Shown: one piece after another, positions 30,970-32,523 of the stretch | Numbering within the stretch: position 1 is the stretch's first letter | How the letters are laid out: every line of letters starts with the position of its first letter | Assembly: GCA_003021655.1 (NCBI GenBank) | Contig: PXRP01000040.1 | Location: 1-32,523 of the forward strand | Source of the DNA: Halobacteriales archaeon QS_4_69_31 | GTDB lineage: Archaea; Halobacteriota; Halobacteria; Halobacteriales; Haloarculaceae | Length of the DNA: 32,523 nucleotides | Direction: 5' to 3' | Made by a program: the position numbers and the translations under genes | Notes under the pieces: model-generated | Told to the model about the DNA's origin: nothing | The model's database searches: none | Seen by the model: only the letters and a program-made list of their open reading frames with translations

Positions 30970-32421
30970 CTACATGTAGCCCAGTTCCTCCAGGTGGTCC
31001 TGGAGGTCGCTGTCCTCGATGTCCTCCGAGAGCGCACTGTGGGTCAGCTCCCCGAGTTCGGCGTCCACGACGTCCGCGAGGCGGTCGCGGACCGCCGGGC
31101 GGTCGTCCGCGCGGTCGGTCGACTCCGCCGGGTCGGCCCGCCACTCGTACAGTTCGGCCTCGCCGTCCTCGACGAGGAGCTTGTACTCGTCGTCCCGGAC
31201 TACCTGCACCGGGTCGCCGTAGCCGCTGTCGTCGAACCCGGGGTGGTGTCCCGTGATCCCCTCCGGACCGACCTCGCCCAGCTCCGCGAAGACGTGGTCG
31301 TGACCCGGCCCGTCACCGAGCGGGACCAGCGAGGCCGCGTGCTCGCGGTCGACCGACTCGCCGGCCAGCTCGACGGTGGTCGGGTAGAGGTCGACCAGCG
31401 AGACCGGCTCGTCGACGGTGCCGGAGTCCTCATCGTCCGCGCCGACGCCATCGGGCGTGTGGACCACCAGCGGGACGTGCAACACGGGCTCGTACAGCGA
31501 GTAGTAGTGTTTCTCCAGGCCGTGCTCGCCGAAGTACTCCCCGTGGTCGGCGGTGACGAACACGTAGGTGTGTTCGAGTTCGCCCAGCCGGTCGAGTTCG
31601 TCGACGAGTTCGCCCAGTCGGTCGTCGACGTACCGGACCGCGCCGTCGTACCACGCCCGGATGGTCTCCCAGCCCGGCGTGTCGGCGGGTATCTCCCCCG
31701 CGATGACCGGGTACCGGTAGGACAGGCGCTGGAGACGTCGGTAGTCCTCGCCGGGGACAGTCTGGCGTTCGCCGAACTCGTCGCCGAACAGTTCCTCGAC
31801 GAACTGGTAGCGCGCCCGCCGGAGGTCCGGGCAGAACATCGACTTGTACGGGCGGGGCGGGTTGTACGGGTGGTGGGCCGTCTTTGCGTTGATGAAGCCG
31901 AAGAAGGGGCCGTCGACCCGGCGGATCCACCGCCGGAGCGAGCGGAACTTGTAGAGGGTCTTGTCGTCGGGCCCCCGGGTCGCGGAGAACAGGGTCTGTG
32001 CGCGAAGCGGCGGGTCGCTCACCGCCTTCCGGAGAAAGTCCAGGCTCGGGGACACCCGGTAGGTCTCCTTGAACACGTCGAACCCGCGGTCGTACCCCCG
32101 GGATCCGCGCAGGTGGGTGCCGGCACTCATCCCGAAGGTGTCGTAGCCGGCGGCCTGCAGTCGCTCGGGGAGGGTCTCCACGTCCGCGGGGAGCGTCTGC
32201 TGGCCGGCGTAGACCCCCGAGTGGGAGGGGAGTTGCCCGGTGAACAGCGCGCCGTGGGAGGTCCCGGTCCAGTTGGAGTTCGAGAACGCGCTGGTGTACC
32301 GGACGCCGGACGCGGCCAGGCGGTCGACCGTCGGCGTCGTCGGCCGGTCGTGGCCGTAACACGAGAGGTGGTCGGCCCGCGTCGCGTCCAGCACCACGAC
32401 CAGCACGTTCGGCCGACTCAT
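30970..32421 (-). CDS. Sulfatase-like AlkP-superfamily protein (4)
   Basis: The 483-residue product starts MSRPNVLVVVLDATRADHLS (metal Asp12). The nucleophile block is NWTGTSHGALFTGQLPSHSG, with Thr52 at the catalytic position and no Cys or Ser. FVTADHGEYFGEHGLEKHYY (metal Asp-His and His) and VLHVPLVVHTPDG follow. It ends LQDHLEELGYM, like the three relatives. No signal peptide is seen. It is first in a two-gene operon with the GT at 29865. Confidence 0.85.
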   Translation of the reverse strand: MSRPNVLVVVLDATRADHLSCYGHDRPTTPTVDRLAASGVRYTSAFSNSNWTGTSHGALFTGQLPSHSGVYAGQQTLPADVETLPERLQAAGYDTFGMSAGTHLRGSRGYDRGFDVFKETYRVSPSLDFLRKAVSDPPLRAQTLFSATRGPDDKTLYKFRSLRRWIRRVDGPFFGFINAKTAHHPYNPPRPYKSMFCPDLRRARYQFVEELFGDEFGERQTVPGEDYRRLQRLSYRYPVIAGEIPADTPGWETIRAWYDGAVRYVDDRLGELVDELDRLGELEHTYVFVTADHGEYFGEHGLEKHYYSLYEPVLHVPLVVHTPDGVGADDEDSGTVDEPVSLVDLYPTTVELAGESVDREHAASLVPLGDGPGHDHVFAELGEVGPEGITGHHPGFDDSGYGDPVQVVRDDEYKLLVEDGEAELYEWRADPAESTDRADDRPAVRDRLADVVDAELGELTHSALSEDIEDSDLQDHLEELGYM

Positions 32422-32434
32422 AGCTGAATAGCGC

Positions 32435-32462
32435 GGAAACCCACCCGTTCACGGGTGGGAGC
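32435..32462 (+). mobile_element. Solo IS200/IS605-type end hairpin
   Basis: CCCACCCG (32440-32447), loop TTCA and CGGGTGGG (32452-32459) form a perfect 8-bp stem followed by AGCAAGCG. It is built like the hairpin at 12106-12125 and like haloarchaeal IS200/IS605 right ends. No transposase or TnpB frame is seen before the window edge; upstream is the AlkP start. Confidence 0.45.
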
Positions 32463-32523
32463 AAGCGCGTCGGATGCGCTGGTGACCGCCGCGCTGTGGC
32501 CGGCCTGGGTTTCGGAATCGGTA

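Noticed and set aside
20444-32421. True arylsulfatases
   Set aside because: None has the Cys/Ser-X-Pro-X-Arg site needed for formylglycine; Thr takes the nucleophile place.

Overview
The window comes from a haloarchaeon (class Halobacteria). The main part is very GC-rich, the proteins are strongly acidic, and several genes have a TATA-like box 25-35 bases before the ATG with almost no leader. It also holds an archaeal AglB oligosaccharyltransferase and an archaeal-type tRNA-Glu. Genus cannot be fixed from the sequence; no searches were run.

Bases 1-4611 are an accessory junkyard at a tRNA-Glu(CTC) gene. They hold a decayed winged-helix antitoxin-like gene and a minus-strand row of tRNA genes or tRNA-like relics separated by perfect hairpins. 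Next come an intact Doc-type toxin with a 47-residue partner ORF, a DNA adenine methylase fragment that stops at the 3' end of a tRNA, an internally deleted IS630-type element, and an integrase cut off by that element. A duplicated tRNA-Glu 3' end lies 106 bases past the intact tRNA. GC content and codon use are more mixed here than to the right, as expected for a repeatedly invaded integration site.

Bases 4687-12023 form the N-glycosylation core: a membrane-anchored winged-helix protein, an uncharacterised multispanning membrane protein and AglB on the minus strand, then divergently a GT2 (AglG/AglI-like) and a GT4 glycosyltransferase. Bases 12024-20337 carry a solo IS200/IS605-like end, a DNA-binding regulator, an AlkP-superfamily enzyme, a frameshifted response-regulator/PAS relic and a SHOCT membrane protein. 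They also carry a deacetylase-flippase pair, a DUF2304-GT2 fusion and a small unknown protein.

Bases 20444-32421 are all minus strand and look like a glycan assembly island: three more AlkP-superfamily (sulfatase-like) proteins, a GT39-like membrane glycosyltransferase, a polysaccharide flippase, two GT4-type transferases and an AsnB-type amidotransferase. A plausible scheme is that the GTs build a glycan on dolichol phosphate, AsnB amidates and AlkP-type enzymes decorate or trim it, the flippase turns it over, and AglB moves it to protein. All four AlkP-type proteins carry Thr at the nucleophile position and end in the same Leu-Gly-Tyr tail. A second solo IS200/IS605-like hairpin closes the window.
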